Part shown: positions 8,720 through 17,562 of the stretch, piece after piece
Position numbering within the stretch: the first letter of the stretch is position 1
Layout of the letters: each line of letters begins with the position of its first letter
Assembly (NCBI GenBank): GCA_012515235.1
Contig: JAAYYU010000070.1
Span: 1-57,959 of the forward strand
Direction: 5' to 3'
Source: Candidatus Anammoximicrobium sp.
GTDB lineage: Bacteria; Planctomycetota; Planctomycetia; Pirellulales; Pirellulaceae
Length of the DNA: 57,959 nt
Position numbers and translations under genes: made by a program
The notes under the pieces: model-generated
The model's input: the letters and a program-made list of their open reading frames with translations, nothing else
Told to the model about the DNA's origin: nothing
The model's database searches: none

Positions 8720-11497
8720 TCATCGCCACCACTCGCCGGCGGGCGGCAGGCGGCGGGCCTCGTCCAGGCTGCCTTGCGCCGCGATCGGCTCGTGGACGGA
8801 GACCGAGACGTCATCCAGAAACGCCTCGCCCAGGCCTGTCAGGGCGAACGTCAGCGACAGGCCGCCGTCGGCTGGGGCGATCCGGTAGAAGGCGAACTCG
8901 CGCCAGCCGTCGGTCGACGTGAATCGCTCGCCCAGCTCCGGCCCGCCCAGCGAGTCGTACACCAACAGCCCGTCCGGGCTGGCCGCGATCCGTTCCGGCA
9001 CGCGCACCCAGCCGCGGATCCGCACGACGTGCCCGCGGCGCACCGGCAGCGGCGGCGAGACGATCTGCAGGGGCGGGCCGTCCAGCGCCTGGGGCGGCGT
9101 TTGCCCGTCCACGGGCGTCGCCTGCAGCCGCAACGAAGTCCCGACGCCGCGCGCGGACTGGGGCGACAGTTCGACCCACGTCCGGACCGTGTCCCCGGCC
9201 TGCGAGATGTTCTGCCAACCGGTTGCGCGAAGGTGTTCCAGGTTCTCGAAGTCGCCGGCCGCCAGCGCGTTTCCGGACCAGGCCGGCGCGGCTTGCAACC
9301 GGCGTGCCATCTCCCAGTGCATGGCCAGCGGCGGGAAGCCGGCGCAGCAGGGGCTGGAACTCGGCGCGGGAAAGTCGCGGACGGCTTGCTCCCAGTCGCC
9401 GCGCCGGACCTGCGCCAGCCGATCCAGGGCTTTTTCGGCGAACGCGTGCGCGGCTGAGTAGTCGTTGCCGCCCAGCAGCACCCCGCAATGCTGCAGGTTT
9501 TCGCGGGCCTCGGCCAGCCAGCGTTGCGCCGGCGCCGCCGAGGGCGTCTGGCCCGTCCATTGGGCGTGGACGGTTTCTACGAATTGCACTTGGGAGGCTG
9601 CCAGTTGGTACTGCAGCTTCGTGGCCGCCGCCCTGGTTTCGGCCCAGGTCCGCGCCAAGTGATTCACCACCAAGGCGTCCTGCGTGACGGCCACCAGGCA
9701 CACCGGCCCGTAACGTTCCAGCGTCACTCGAATGCCTCCCGGCACGCGGCGATGCGTCAGCGTCTGCAGCCCGGCCGCAGTCAGGCAGTACACCTGAGGC
9801 GCCGTCGCCGTGCTGGGCAACACCAGGGACAACGAGGGCGACGACACCGGCCCCATCGTGAACTGCTGCGTCGCCGATTGCTCCAGCACGATCAGCAACT
9901 GCGAGCGTTCGGTCTGCAGCAAGCCGATGCGGACTTCCGGCCCGGGACTCTCCACGTCCTCCGCGCGATTGCCGCCGGCGAGCCAGGGTTCGATCAGCGC
10001 CAGTTCCATGTTCAGCCGTTGGAGCAGCCTCACGCGGGTCTGGGTTTCCTCATCCGACTGGTCCAGCGGAGAACGGGAACGGAAGACCAGGCCGCGGACT
10101 CCCGACGCGAGGGCTTGAAAAGTCAGCAGGCGAATCTGCTCGGGCTCGACGCTCAACGACGGCGGCGGGCCGAGTCCCAGGGCTGCCCATTGATCGACCA
10201 GTTCCAGCGCCGGCTCGGTTTGGATCGTCGCCCAGAACGGAGTCCCGGCCCGCGCCACGGCGGGCCGAGTCTGCAGCCACCGCCCGTAGTCGGGCAGCGA
10301 CAGGGAGGTCCCCAGCGGCGCGCGGTCCAACAGCAGGATGTTCAATTCCCGGCTGTAGCTCCACAGCCGCTCCGCCGCCTCGCCGAGCAAGGGCCGATGC
10401 GGCTGCAGATCCGCCCGCCGCAACTGAGCCGCCCGCTGGCGCGTCAGTTCCAGACGCGCGTCGTCCAAGCGGCTCCCCAGGTCCCAGCACAGCACGCAGT
10501 GGTGAGCGGCGGTGATCAGGCCGTCGTTCGGCGGCGGCGCGATCAGCCACAAGCCGATCCGTTCGGCCTCGCGCAGCTGGATCGCCGTCGGGGCTGCGGG
10601 CAGCCGCACAGCGTTGAAGCCCAGCGACTGGAGCCACTCGAACGATTCCCCGTTGCAGTCGATCACGCGCGGAAAGAAGGGGCGCCCTCCAAGCAGCAGC
10701 ACGGTGCCGTTCAGCTGGGCGCCGCCGTCGCGGTGGGGAACTCCGGACCACGGTTCCGCAGAACGCGGCGCCGGAACGCCGCCCGGCAGCGATGTCTCGC
10801 GGTCCGTGGAGGCGAAATGGGCGGCAGGCACCTGGCCCAGCAACTCCAAATCGTCGATCCAGAGATTGGTCACGCCGGCGCCGCCGTAAGCATTGACTAC
10901 GAGCAGATCGACATAGGCCTCGCGGGCGTCCACGTCCGGCCCGAATTGCGACCGCAGAATCCGGACCTGCCGCTCCAGCAACTGATCCGCCTCGCGGATG
11001 GCGAGCTGTTGCCACATGCCAGTGCGATCGTACACCTCGCCGCGCAACAGCGCGGTCATCGGACCGCCGGTCTGCGGATCGCGACTGCGAGGCAGCACGA
11101 CGCGCGCCAGCAGTTGGACGCCGGTCCGGTCCGCCTTGACCCACAGCGTAGCCGTCCATTCCGCGATCACGCGGGATTGCGGAACCTCTTGGACCAGGTA
11201 GGCGTACGTCCCTTGACTGGCGACCAGACACAATCCTTCGCTGGCCCGGCCGGCGTGGAACGTTTGAAAATCGCGTCGATGGCTGGTGATCCGGGCTCCG
11301 CAATCGGCGTCGGCCAAACGCCACGTCGGTTCCACGGACTCGAACGAGTCGCGATGATCGCCGAGCGCCTGGGGTACGAGCCAGAACGCCAGCAAGGCCG
11401 CCAATCCCAGCGACATCGGGCGAGTCGCCTTGGGAAAGCCAGCCGGTCCCCCGGTTCCGTTCGTGTTCAAGTCGCGACGCAGCATAGTCACCGACAT
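8720..11497 (-). CDS. large secreted protein with glycosidase-like middle and C-terminal carbohydrate-binding-like domain
   Basis: 925 aa from ATG 11497; a later ATG at 11416 (MSLGLAALLAFW...) would give a more typical signal peptide, so the start is uncertain. The N-terminal 200 residues resemble a jelly-roll ligand-binding domain. The middle contains PFFPRVIDCNGESFEWLQSLGFNAVRLP and ERIGLWLIAPPP, the pattern of a TIM-barrel glycoside hydrolase first strands, but no clear catalytic Glu pair was found by eye. The last 200 residues (FENLEHLRATGWQN... to FLDDVSVSVHEP) look like a CBM4/9-type sandwich. The gene is monocistronic and convergent with HzsA-like protein 1. A secreted polysaccharide-related role is likely; the exact family is not recognised. 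Confidence 0.6.
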   Translation of the reverse strand: MSVTMLRRDLNTNGTGGPAGFPKATRPMSLGLAALLAFWLVPQALGDHRDSFESVEPTWRLADADCGARITSHRRDFQTFHAGRASEGLCLVASQGTYAYLVQEVPQSRVIAEWTATLWVKADRTGVQLLARVVLPRSRDPQTGGPMTALLRGEVYDRTGMWQQLAIREADQLLERQVRILRSQFGPDVDAREAYVDLLVVNAYGGAGVTNLWIDDLELLGQVPAAHFASTDRETSLPGGVPAPRSAEPWSGVPHRDGGAQLNGTVLLLGGRPFFPRVIDCNGESFEWLQSLGFNAVRLPAAPTAIQLREAERIGLWLIAPPPNDGLITAAHHCVLCWDLGSRLDDARLELTRQRAAQLRRADLQPHRPLLGEAAERLWSYSRELNILLLDRAPLGTSLSLPDYGRWLQTRPAVARAGTPFWATIQTEPALELVDQWAALGLGPPPSLSVEPEQIRLLTFQALASGVRGLVFRSRSPLDQSDEETQTRVRLLQRLNMELALIEPWLAGGNRAEDVESPGPEVRIGLLQTERSQLLIVLEQSATQQFTMGPVSSPSLSLVLPSTATAPQVYCLTAAGLQTLTHRRVPGGIRVTLERYGPVCLVAVTQDALVVNHLARTWAETRAAATKLQYQLAASQVQFVETVHAQWTGQTPSAAPAQRWLAEARENLQHCGVLLGGNDYSAAHAFAEKALDRLAQVRRGDWEQAVRDFPAPSSSPCCAGFPPLAMHWEMARRLQAAPAWSGNALAAGDFENLEHLRATGWQNISQAGDTVRTWVELSPQSARGVGTSLRLQATPVDGQTPPQALDGPPLQIVSPPLPVRRGHVVRIRGWVRVPERIAASPDGLLVYDSLGGPELGERFTSTDGWREFAFYRIAPADGGLSLTFALTGLGEAFLDDVSVSVHEPIAAQGSLDEARRLPPAGEWWR

Positions 11498-11808
11498 TGC
11501 CTGCCGTGAACATGACTGTCAACGTGATGAAAAATGTCAACATGGCCCGCTGTCGAGAGTGGCTCGGCCGCAACCGCTTCCCGACGCGCGCTTCATCGAC
11601 GTAAACCCCGCTTCTATCGAGATTTGCAATCCGCGCGTAGATCAAACTGCTGCTTTTCCTCAACATCGGCTTGGTGTCCAATTCGGGATGACGGCAGCTA
11701 AGTCTTAATCTGATAACCAGTTACGTCGCTTTACAAGCGGGGTGCCAACGAGAGGCACGCGGTCTGCTATTGGATGCTCAGCAGGCTTCCGACCAGAAAG
11801 CTAGCACT
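11498..11808. other. divergent intergenic region
   Basis: About 310 bp between two divergent genes, less GC-rich than its surroundings. The only structure seen is a direct repeat TGTCAAC at 11517-11523 and 11535-11541 (18-bp period), close to the start of the leftward gene, which could be an operator. No convincing -35/-10 pair was identified. Confidence 0.35.
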
Positions 11809-12084
11809 ATGTCCGAGATATCCTCCGAAGTTCTAGCTCGGCGCGAGGATCTCCCGCCGGATGTCGCCGATTTGGCAGCGGCTGTCGCGTTGCTGCCGCC
11901 GGAGTGTCGGCAAAGGATCGAGCCTGCCCTGGGCCGCGTCGTGGAGAACATGCGCCGGCGGCGGCGGATCTTGACGACCGTCCAGGAGGCGCTCAGCCAA
12001 CTGCGTCTGGACATGAAATACCTGATGTTCGATCTGGAAGCCACGCGCCGCGAACGCGACGCCCTGCGGGAACAATCCGGATAA
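11809..12084 (+). CDS. small conserved coiled-coil protein
   Basis: 91 aa from ATG 11809 (MSEISSEVLARREDLP). An in-frame ATG at 11770 would add 13 residues of poor quality. The protein has an acidic, Leu-rich first half, a basic patch (MRRRRRILTT) near residue 48 and a long amphipathic helix ending in FDLEATRRERDALREQ, consistent with a coiled coil. I recall very similar small proteins in other planctomycetes, sometimes labelled transcriptional regulators, but no DNA-binding domain can be pointed to. No signal peptide is present, so it is probably cytoplasmic. Confidence 0.65.
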   Translation: MSEISSEVLARREDLPPDVADLAAAVALLPPECRQRIEPALGRVVENMRRRRRILTTVQEALSQLRLDMKYLMFDLEATRRERDALREQSG

Positions 12085-12235
12085 ACGAGCCGGGCGCGCG
12101 CTCTTGGAGGCGGGGGGCTCAGACGACGGTGGCTCACTCGGAAATCGGCGTTGCCGCCTGGCCGCCGGTTTGCGACCGGCAGGTAGCTCCGCGCTTCGGA
12201 TGTACTTCCCGCTGCCGGTCGGCTAAGCTGGCGGC

Positions 12236-13324
12236 ATGAAGCCACTTTCTTTGCCTTCCGCCGACCGTCACTTGCCCGCGGGTTGGCCGGGTGCGTTCGG
12301 TTTCGGGCTCGTCGGGTTGCTGCTGGGGGCCGTTGCGTTGCCGCTGGGGCCGGCCGCGGGCTGTCGCTTCCGTTCCGGCGAGGAAGTCGTGGTCTATGCC
12401 GCGTTGGACCGCGAGTTTTCGGAGCCGCAGTTGGAGGAGTTCCAGCGGCAGACGGGCGTTCGCGTGTTGCCCAAGTACGACGTCGAATCGACGAAGACCG
12501 TGGGACTGGTGAACGCCCTGATCCAGGAGCGGGCGCGGCCGCGGTGCGACCTGTTTTGGAACAACGAGATTCTGCATACGCTGCGGCTGGAGCAACAGGG
12601 GCTGTTAACTCCGTATCGGACGGATCGAGCGGCCGGTTTTCCGGCCGACTATCGCTCGCCGCAGGGCATGTGGTACGGTTTTGCGGCGCGTGTGCGAGTG
12701 TTGATCGTCAATCTCGAAGCCGTCTCCGAAGCGGATCGACCGCGCGGCGTTCGGGATCTGGCCGATCCGAAATGGAAGGGCCGCGTAGGCATCGCCAAGC
12801 CCTTGTTTGGCACCACGGCGACTCACGCTGCCGTGCTGTGGTCGCATTGGGGCGAGGCGGAGACGCGGAAGTTCTTTTTGGCGCTGAAAGAGAACGCCCG
12901 GGTGTTGAGCGGCAACAAGCAAGTGGCCCTCGCCGTGGGCCGCGGCGACCTGGCGTTGGGGTGGACGGACACGGACGATGCGATCATCGAGCGCGACGGC
13001 GGCAGGCCGGTGGAGATCGTCTACCCCGACCAGGAGGAAGGCGGCTTGGGAGCCCTGTTCATCCCGAACACGTTGGCGTTGATCAAGGGGGGACCGAATG
13101 CGCGCCGGGCCCAGCAACTGGTCGACTTTCTGCTCGCGCCGGAAACGGAGGCGAAGCTGGCGGCGGGGCGGAGCGCGCAATTCCCCTTGAATCCCGCCGT
13201 GACCGTCCCCTCGCGCGCCGGCGCGCCGCAACCGCTGCGGCGCATGCCCGTCGATTTTGCCGCCGCCGCGGCCGCCTGGGACGGTGCCGCCGCGTTCTTG
13301 CGGGACACGTTCACCGCGCCTTAA
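12236..13324 (+). CDS. Fe(III)-type ABC transporter substrate-binding lipoprotein
   Basis: 362 aa. A hydrophobic leader (FGFGLVGLLLGAVALPL) ends in PAAGC, a lipobox-like site, so the protein is probably lipid-anchored at the outer face of the inner membrane. The mature part starts VVVYAALDREFSEPQLEEF and contains CDLFWNNEILHTLRLEQQGLL, GMWYGFAARVRVLIVN and DPKWKGRVGIAKPLFGTTATH, the signature order of FbpA/FutA-like iron(III) or related extracellular solute-binding proteins. No permease or ATPase gene is adjacent, so its transporter partners are elsewhere or it is an orphan. The start has no strong RBS; ATG 12236 is the only one giving a leader. Confidence 0.75.
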   Translation: MKPLSLPSADRHLPAGWPGAFGFGLVGLLLGAVALPLGPAAGCRFRSGEEVVVYAALDREFSEPQLEEFQRQTGVRVLPKYDVESTKTVGLVNALIQERARPRCDLFWNNEILHTLRLEQQGLLTPYRTDRAAGFPADYRSPQGMWYGFAARVRVLIVNLEAVSEADRPRGVRDLADPKWKGRVGIAKPLFGTTATHAAVLWSHWGEAETRKFFLALKENARVLSGNKQVALAVGRGDLALGWTDTDDAIIERDGGRPVEIVYPDQEEGGLGALFIPNTLALIKGGPNARRAQQLVDFLLAPETEAKLAAGRSAQFPLNPAVTVPSRAGAPQPLRRMPVDFAAAAAAWDGAAAFLRDTFTAP

Positions 13325-13364
13325 AGCGCGTTGCAGGCGGGGCGGGCGGAGGCTACACTAGCAG

Positions 13365-13453
13365 CCAACGGGAAACCGGCACGGCGGAACGAAATGGGGT
13401 CCCGAAGCCGTGACGCCCTCAACGGCGCGTCCAGCGTGCCGAAATCCCGTTGG
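13365..13453. repeat. MITE-like element, copy 1
   Basis: 89 bp with imperfect 18-bp inverted ends: ccaacgggaaaccggcac at 13365-13382 and gtgccgaaatcccgttgg at 13436-13453 (15 of 18 complementary). The right end is identical to that of copy 2. It is flanked on the left by actagcag, as copy 2 is. It lies between the solute-binding protein and the DUF1080 gene. The rest of this gap (13325-13630) shows only the RBS of the next gene. Confidence 0.65.
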
Positions 13454-13630
13454 GTGCTGGCGGGCGCGGGTCCACGCAGAGCGCGCGTGCGCACCGGCCC
13501 ATGCTTGCCGTTGGTTTTCGTTCGTGCGCCGTCGCAGAACTCTGCGCCTCAAATTCAACCCGCCGCTGTCCGGCATGTGCTGAGCCCCCAGGGTTCTCTC
13601 GATCCGGAACCGGCCTCCAGGAGACCGATC

Positions 13631-14476
13631 ATGGTTTGTCATGCCCGCTTGTTCCGTCTTGTGATGTCCCTCGGTTTGGCAGTCGCGCTCGCGGCGCAGG
13701 CCGTCGCCGCAGAAACGCCCAATCCTTCGCCGATCACGCCCGCCGACGGAGTCCTCAAGCTGTTCAACGGCCAGAATCTGGACGGGTTGTACACCTACTT
13801 CCGCGACACGAAACACGAAGATCCCCGCCGGGTGGTTACGGTCCACGACGGGCTCTTGCACATCTCGGGCGACGGCCTGGGCGGCGTATCGACCCGCAAC
13901 GAGTATCGCGACTATCACATGATCTGTGAGTTCCGTTGGGGGCCGCGGACCTGGGGCAACCGCGTGGATCGCGCCAAGGACTCCGGGGTTCTGGTCCACT
14001 GCCAGGGACCCGAGGGCGGATACGGCGACATCTGGATGGAGTCGATCGAAGCCCAGATCATCCAGGGCGGCACGGGCGATGTCCTCGTGGTCCGGGGCAA
14101 AGGCCAGGTGCAGCCCACGCTGACCGCCGAAATCATCAAGGACCGCGACGGGGAATCCGTGTGGCATCCGGGCGGCGAGAAGAAAGTGTTCAAATCGGGC
14201 CGCGTCAACTGGTTTGGCCGCGATCCGGACTGGAAGGACGTCATCGGATTCCGCGGAAAGAACGACGTCGAGAGTCCCGGCGAAGAGTGGACGCGGATGG
14301 ACGTGATCTGCCGGGGCGACCGGATTACCGTCCTGGTCAACGGCGTGAAAGTCAACGAGGGCTTCGACGTCCACCCCACGGCCGGCAAATTGACCATCCA
14401 GTCGGAACTGGCGGAGATCTTCGTCCGCCGCTGGGAACTGTGGCCGTTGGACAAAGCCCCGGCCGCCGCCCAGTAG
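13631..14476 (+). CDS. secreted DUF1080 (3-keto-disaccharide hydrolase-like) protein
   Basis: 281 aa. ATG 13631 has AGGAGA seven bases upstream and opens a signal peptide (LFRLVMSLGLAVALAAQAVAA-E). The mature protein is one DUF1080 jelly-roll: LFNGQNLDGLYTYF at the start, DYHMICEFRWG, KDSGVLVHCQGPEG, a VWHPGGEKKVFKSG stretch, EEWTRMDVICRGDRITVLVNG and a closing SELAEIFVRRWELWPL. The family includes concanavalin-like glycan-binding folds and characterised 3-keto-glucoside hydrolases, and is strongly expanded in planctomycetes. It is likely periplasmic and acts on an oxidised or unusual saccharide; the substrate cannot be read from sequence. Confidence 0.85.
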   Translation: MVCHARLFRLVMSLGLAVALAAQAVAAETPNPSPITPADGVLKLFNGQNLDGLYTYFRDTKHEDPRRVVTVHDGLLHISGDGLGGVSTRNEYRDYHMICEFRWGPRTWGNRVDRAKDSGVLVHCQGPEGGYGDIWMESIEAQIIQGGTGDVLVVRGKGQVQPTLTAEIIKDRDGESVWHPGGEKKVFKSGRVNWFGRDPDWKDVIGFRGKNDVESPGEEWTRMDVICRGDRITVLVNGVKVNEGFDVHPTAGKLTIQSELAEIFVRRWELWPLDKAPAAAQ

Positions 14477-14581
14477 ACGCCGCGCGCCGAGCGGCACCTG
14501 GTTTCGGCACCGACCGCCGGAACCGGGCGAGGGGCACTGCGGGATGGCCAGCCGCACGATGACGCACACCGGGGGCGCGCT

Positions 14582-16849
14582 ATGCACTACGCTCGGCCCA
14601 TCATGTGGAACGTCCCGTTGTGGGCCGAGTACTCGTTCTACGCCCTGATCCCGCTGGTGGCGATCGCGCTCTTGGCGGGCGTGGTCTGGCGCGTACGGAA
14701 GTGGTTTCTGGGGCAAGCCGAGCCGGGGGCGCCGACGGTGCCTCGGCAGCTGTGGCAGGCGTGGCGACCGAAACGGCTTGCAGAACTCATCCAGACGGTC
14801 TGCTTCCAATCACGGTTGGCGCGCGACGGCTTTTCCCTGGTCATGCACCAGGCGATTTTCTGGGGCATGGCGATCTTGTTCATCGGCACCGCTCTGGCCG
14901 CGATCGACCAGGATCTCGCCAACCGACTGCTGGATTGGCAGCTGCTCAGCGGCCGCTTCTATCTGCTGTTTGAGTTCGTGTTGGACGTGTTCGGAGTTGT
15001 CCTGATCGTGGGCGTCGGCTTGGCCGCGTATCGCCGTTACCTCTTGCGGCCGGAACGACTGCGGGCCAGGCGAGGGCAGGTCAGTCTCTGGGATGCGTTC
15101 CCCTTCCTGGCGATTCTGGCGTCGATCGCGGTCAGCGGATTTCTGGTGGAGGGTCTGCGGATTGCCGAGGGGTTTCAGATCGCAGCCCGCGTGGCGGCGG
15201 CCGCGGAATCCGCGGCCGGGAAAGCCGGAATAAAGGAGTTGGGACGGGGGGATCGCAGGGTGACGCCGGCGGCCGCCCGGCAGGCCGCCGCGGCGTTGGA
15301 GTTGCGCGAGCGTTTGCACCTGGGCTCGGCGCGGCAGGCCGAACAGTTGCAGCGGGTCGCCGAGGGCGGGCCGGTGTTTCCCGCCGCCAGCGCGGCTTTG
15401 GTCGGTTACGGATTGGGAAAGCGCTTCGCCCGTTTGCCGCCGGCCTCGCTTCGCGTGCTCCATCAACTGCTCTGGTGGACGCACGCGCTGCTGGCGTTCG
15501 GTCTGCTCGTCAGCATCCCGTTCACCCAAGCGTTTCACCTGGTCTCCTCGCCCGCCCAGCTGGTGTTGCGCGATCCGGCCCCGCCGGGCCGCTTGCCGGT
15601 CGTCGCGGAAACGGGCGTCCGTACGCTCCGCGACTACACGTGGCGGCAACTGCTGCAGGTGGATGCCTGTACGTGGTGCGGCAAGTGCCAGGAGGTCTGT
15701 CCTGGCTACAACACCGGAATGCCGCTCTCGCCCCGTGAGCTTGTGCAAACGCTCAGTTCCCAGTTGTTGCGCGCCCGGCCCCAGGCGGGCGGCGATCTGC
15801 CCAGCCTGCACGGCTCGGTCGTCCCGGCGGACGAACTCTGGGCTTGCTGCACCTGCCGGGCGTGCGAGGATATCTGTCCCGTCCAGATTGAACATCCGCG
15901 GCTGATCATCGACCTGCGCCGGCACCTGATCGACCAGGGTCAGGCAGACGCGGGACTGCAGGTGGCGCTAAGGAACCTCCAGCGCTACGGGAATTCGTTC
16001 GGCCAGTTGGCCAAGGAACGGATCGGCTGGACGCGAGCGTTGGACTTCCAATTCAAGGACGCGCGCACGGAGGAAGTCGAGTATCTCTGGTTCGTGGGCG
16101 ACTACGCTTCCTACGACCAGCGGGCGCAACTGGCCACGCAGGCCATCGCCCAGGTGCTGCAGCACGCCGGAGTGGACGTGGGGCTGCTGATGGACAAGGA
16201 GCGGAATTCCGGCAATGACGTGCGCCGCATTGGCGAGGAGGGCCTGTTCTGGATGCTGCGCGAAAAGAACAGCCAGACGCTGTCTGCCGCCAGGTTCCAG
16301 CGAGTGCTGACCAGCGATCCGCACACCTACAACACGCTGAAGAACGAGTATCACCTCGGCGGGCAAGCGAGCCAGGAGACGCCGGCTCCGGCCGCGCTGG
16401 CAGGCAAGCCGGTGCTGCACTACACGGAGTTGTTCGACGAGTTGATCCGGCGGGGCGCGCTGCGGCCGGCGCGATCCTTGGCCTGCACCGTGACCTATCA
16501 CGACCCGTGTTACCTGGGACGGTTCAACGGCGTCTATGATGCGCCGCGGCGGGTCTTGCAGGCCCTGGGCGCACGGTTGCTGGAAATGCCGCGGAATCGC
16601 GGCAACAGTTTTTGCTGCGGCGCGGGCGGCGGCCGTCTGTGGATGAAGGACGCCGCGGGGGTCCAGGAGCGGCCGGCGGAGAACCGCGTCCGGGAAGCCC
16701 TCCGCCTGCCCGGCGTCCAGTGCCTGGTCGTCGCCTGTCCCAAGGACCTGGTCATGTTCCAGGACGCGGTCCAGACGGTGGGAGCGGAGGACCGCTTGAG
16801 GGTGGCCGATTTGGGGGAACTCGTCAGGGAGGCGTTGACCGCCTCGTAG
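14582..16849 (+). CDS. membrane Fe-S oxidoreductase, HdrD/EMO-like, with one degenerate CCG domain
   Basis: 755 aa (a second possible start is ATG 14603). The N-terminal third is membrane-embedded with about five helices, resembling the heme b subunit of HdrE/NarI-type proteins. Two [4Fe-4S] motifs follow: CTWCGKCQEVCP (about 363-374) and CCTCRACEDICP (about 421-432). The C-terminal part has two CCG-type modules. The second is intact (DPCYLGRF near 640, CCGAGGG near 678, VVACPKD). The first keeps its framework but has lost its cysteines (FVGDYASYD near 503, KERNSGND near 539, TSDPHTYNTLKNEY near 577). The protein probably passes electrons between a soluble partner such as ETF and the quinone pool. 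It is followed by a cyclic-nucleotide-binding protein. Confidence 0.8.
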   Translation: MHYARPIMWNVPLWAEYSFYALIPLVAIALLAGVVWRVRKWFLGQAEPGAPTVPRQLWQAWRPKRLAELIQTVCFQSRLARDGFSLVMHQAIFWGMAILFIGTALAAIDQDLANRLLDWQLLSGRFYLLFEFVLDVFGVVLIVGVGLAAYRRYLLRPERLRARRGQVSLWDAFPFLAILASIAVSGFLVEGLRIAEGFQIAARVAAAAESAAGKAGIKELGRGDRRVTPAAARQAAAALELRERLHLGSARQAEQLQRVAEGGPVFPAASAALVGYGLGKRFARLPPASLRVLHQLLWWTHALLAFGLLVSIPFTQAFHLVSSPAQLVLRDPAPPGRLPVVAETGVRTLRDYTWRQLLQVDACTWCGKCQEVCPGYNTGMPLSPRELVQTLSSQLLRARPQAGGDLPSLHGSVVPADELWACCTCRACEDICPVQIEHPRLIIDLRRHLIDQGQADAGLQVALRNLQRYGNSFGQLAKERIGWTRALDFQFKDARTEEVEYLWFVGDYASYDQRAQLATQAIAQVLQHAGVDVGLLMDKERNSGNDVRRIGEEGLFWMLREKNSQTLSAARFQRVLTSDPHTYNTLKNEYHLGGQASQETPAPAALAGKPVLHYTELFDELIRRGALRPARSLACTVTYHDPCYLGRFNGVYDAPRRVLQALGARLLEMPRNRGNSFCCGAGGGRLWMKDAAGVQERPAENRVREALRLPGVQCLVVACPKDLVMFQDAVQTVGAEDRLRVADLGELVREALTAS

Positions 16850-16967
16850 CCGCGTCGCTCCGTGACGCGACGTCCGCCGCCGCCGCGGTGCGGCGTTGGC
16901 TTTCGGCGGATTCCCGGTGCTCGCCGGCGGCCGCCCCCCTGTTGCCGCCCACGGCTTCCGCTAGAAT

Positions 16968-16981
16968 GAAGATCGATCTTC
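16968..16981. promoter_or_regulatory. perfect 14-bp palindrome in the leader of the cNMP-binding gene
   Basis: gaagatcgatcttc lies just downstream of a TAGAAT (16962-16967) that could be a -10 element and 22 bp before the ATG at 17004. The position fits an operator, but a -35 box at normal spacing is not evident. Confidence 0.4.
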
Positions 16982-17003
16982 CTCTTTAGAAAGGGTACCC
17001 CTC

Positions 17004-17447
17004 ATGGTCACTCCCGAATTGCTGCGACAGTACGCCCACTTTGCGAGCCTCGCGCCGGAGTCGTTGCAGAAATTGGCGAGCATCGCCGACGAGCAGACCG
17101 TGGCCGCCGGCCAGGTGATTTTCGAAGAAGCGGATTCGGCCGAGTACCTGTACTTGATCGTCCGCGGAGAAGTAAATCTGGCCTGCATGTTGGGCAGCGG
17201 CGAGCTGCGCATCGTGGACACCTTGGTGGACGGCGAACTGGTCGGTTGGGCTGCGTTTGTCGAACCCTTCCGCTGCCGAACGCTGGCCACGGCGGTCAAG
17301 GACACGCACCTGGTCCGGCTCGACGCCGCCCAACTGCGAGGTTTCTGCGAAGCGGATCACCGGCTGGGCTCTCAACTCCTGACGCAAATCGCGCGGCTGC
17401 TGTCCAGCCGTTTGAACAGCGCCCGCGTCCAGTTGGCCGCCGTGTAA
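17004..17447 (+). CDS. stand-alone cyclic nucleotide-binding domain protein
   Basis: 147 aa, with AAAGGG upstream of the start. It is a single CRP/cNMP-binding beta-roll: VAAGQVIFEEADSAEYLYLIVRGEV, an ELVGWAAF segment in the phosphate-binding-cassette position, and a C-terminal helix (HRLGSQLLTQIARLLSSRL). There is no C-terminal helix-turn-helix, so it cannot bind DNA as CRP does. The canonical PBC arginine context (RxA) is replaced by VEPFRCRTLATA, which retains an Arg nearby. It may regulate a partner, with the upstream membrane Fe-S oxidoreductase as a candidate by position. The ligand is unknown. Confidence 0.8.
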   Translation: MVTPELLRQYAHFASLAPESLQKLASIADEQTVAAGQVIFEEADSAEYLYLIVRGEVNLACMLGSGELRIVDTLVDGELVGWAAFVEPFRCRTLATAVKDTHLVRLDAAQLRGFCEADHRLGSQLLTQIARLLSSRLNSARVQLAAV

Positions 17448-17562
17448 GCGAATCAGCTGGCGAGCCCTGGCCCCACCCACGCGCGTCTCCGGGATTCCTG
17501 CGCACCGCCGAAGAATCCCGGCGACCTTCCTTGCTTCGGGAACGAATTGCTTCGAGGCTACC

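Noticed and set aside
9488..11509. 673-aa plus-strand frame opposite the 925-aa secreted protein
   Set aside because: Low-information Arg/Gln-rich translation without domains; the minus frame has the signal peptide and folded-domain pattern.
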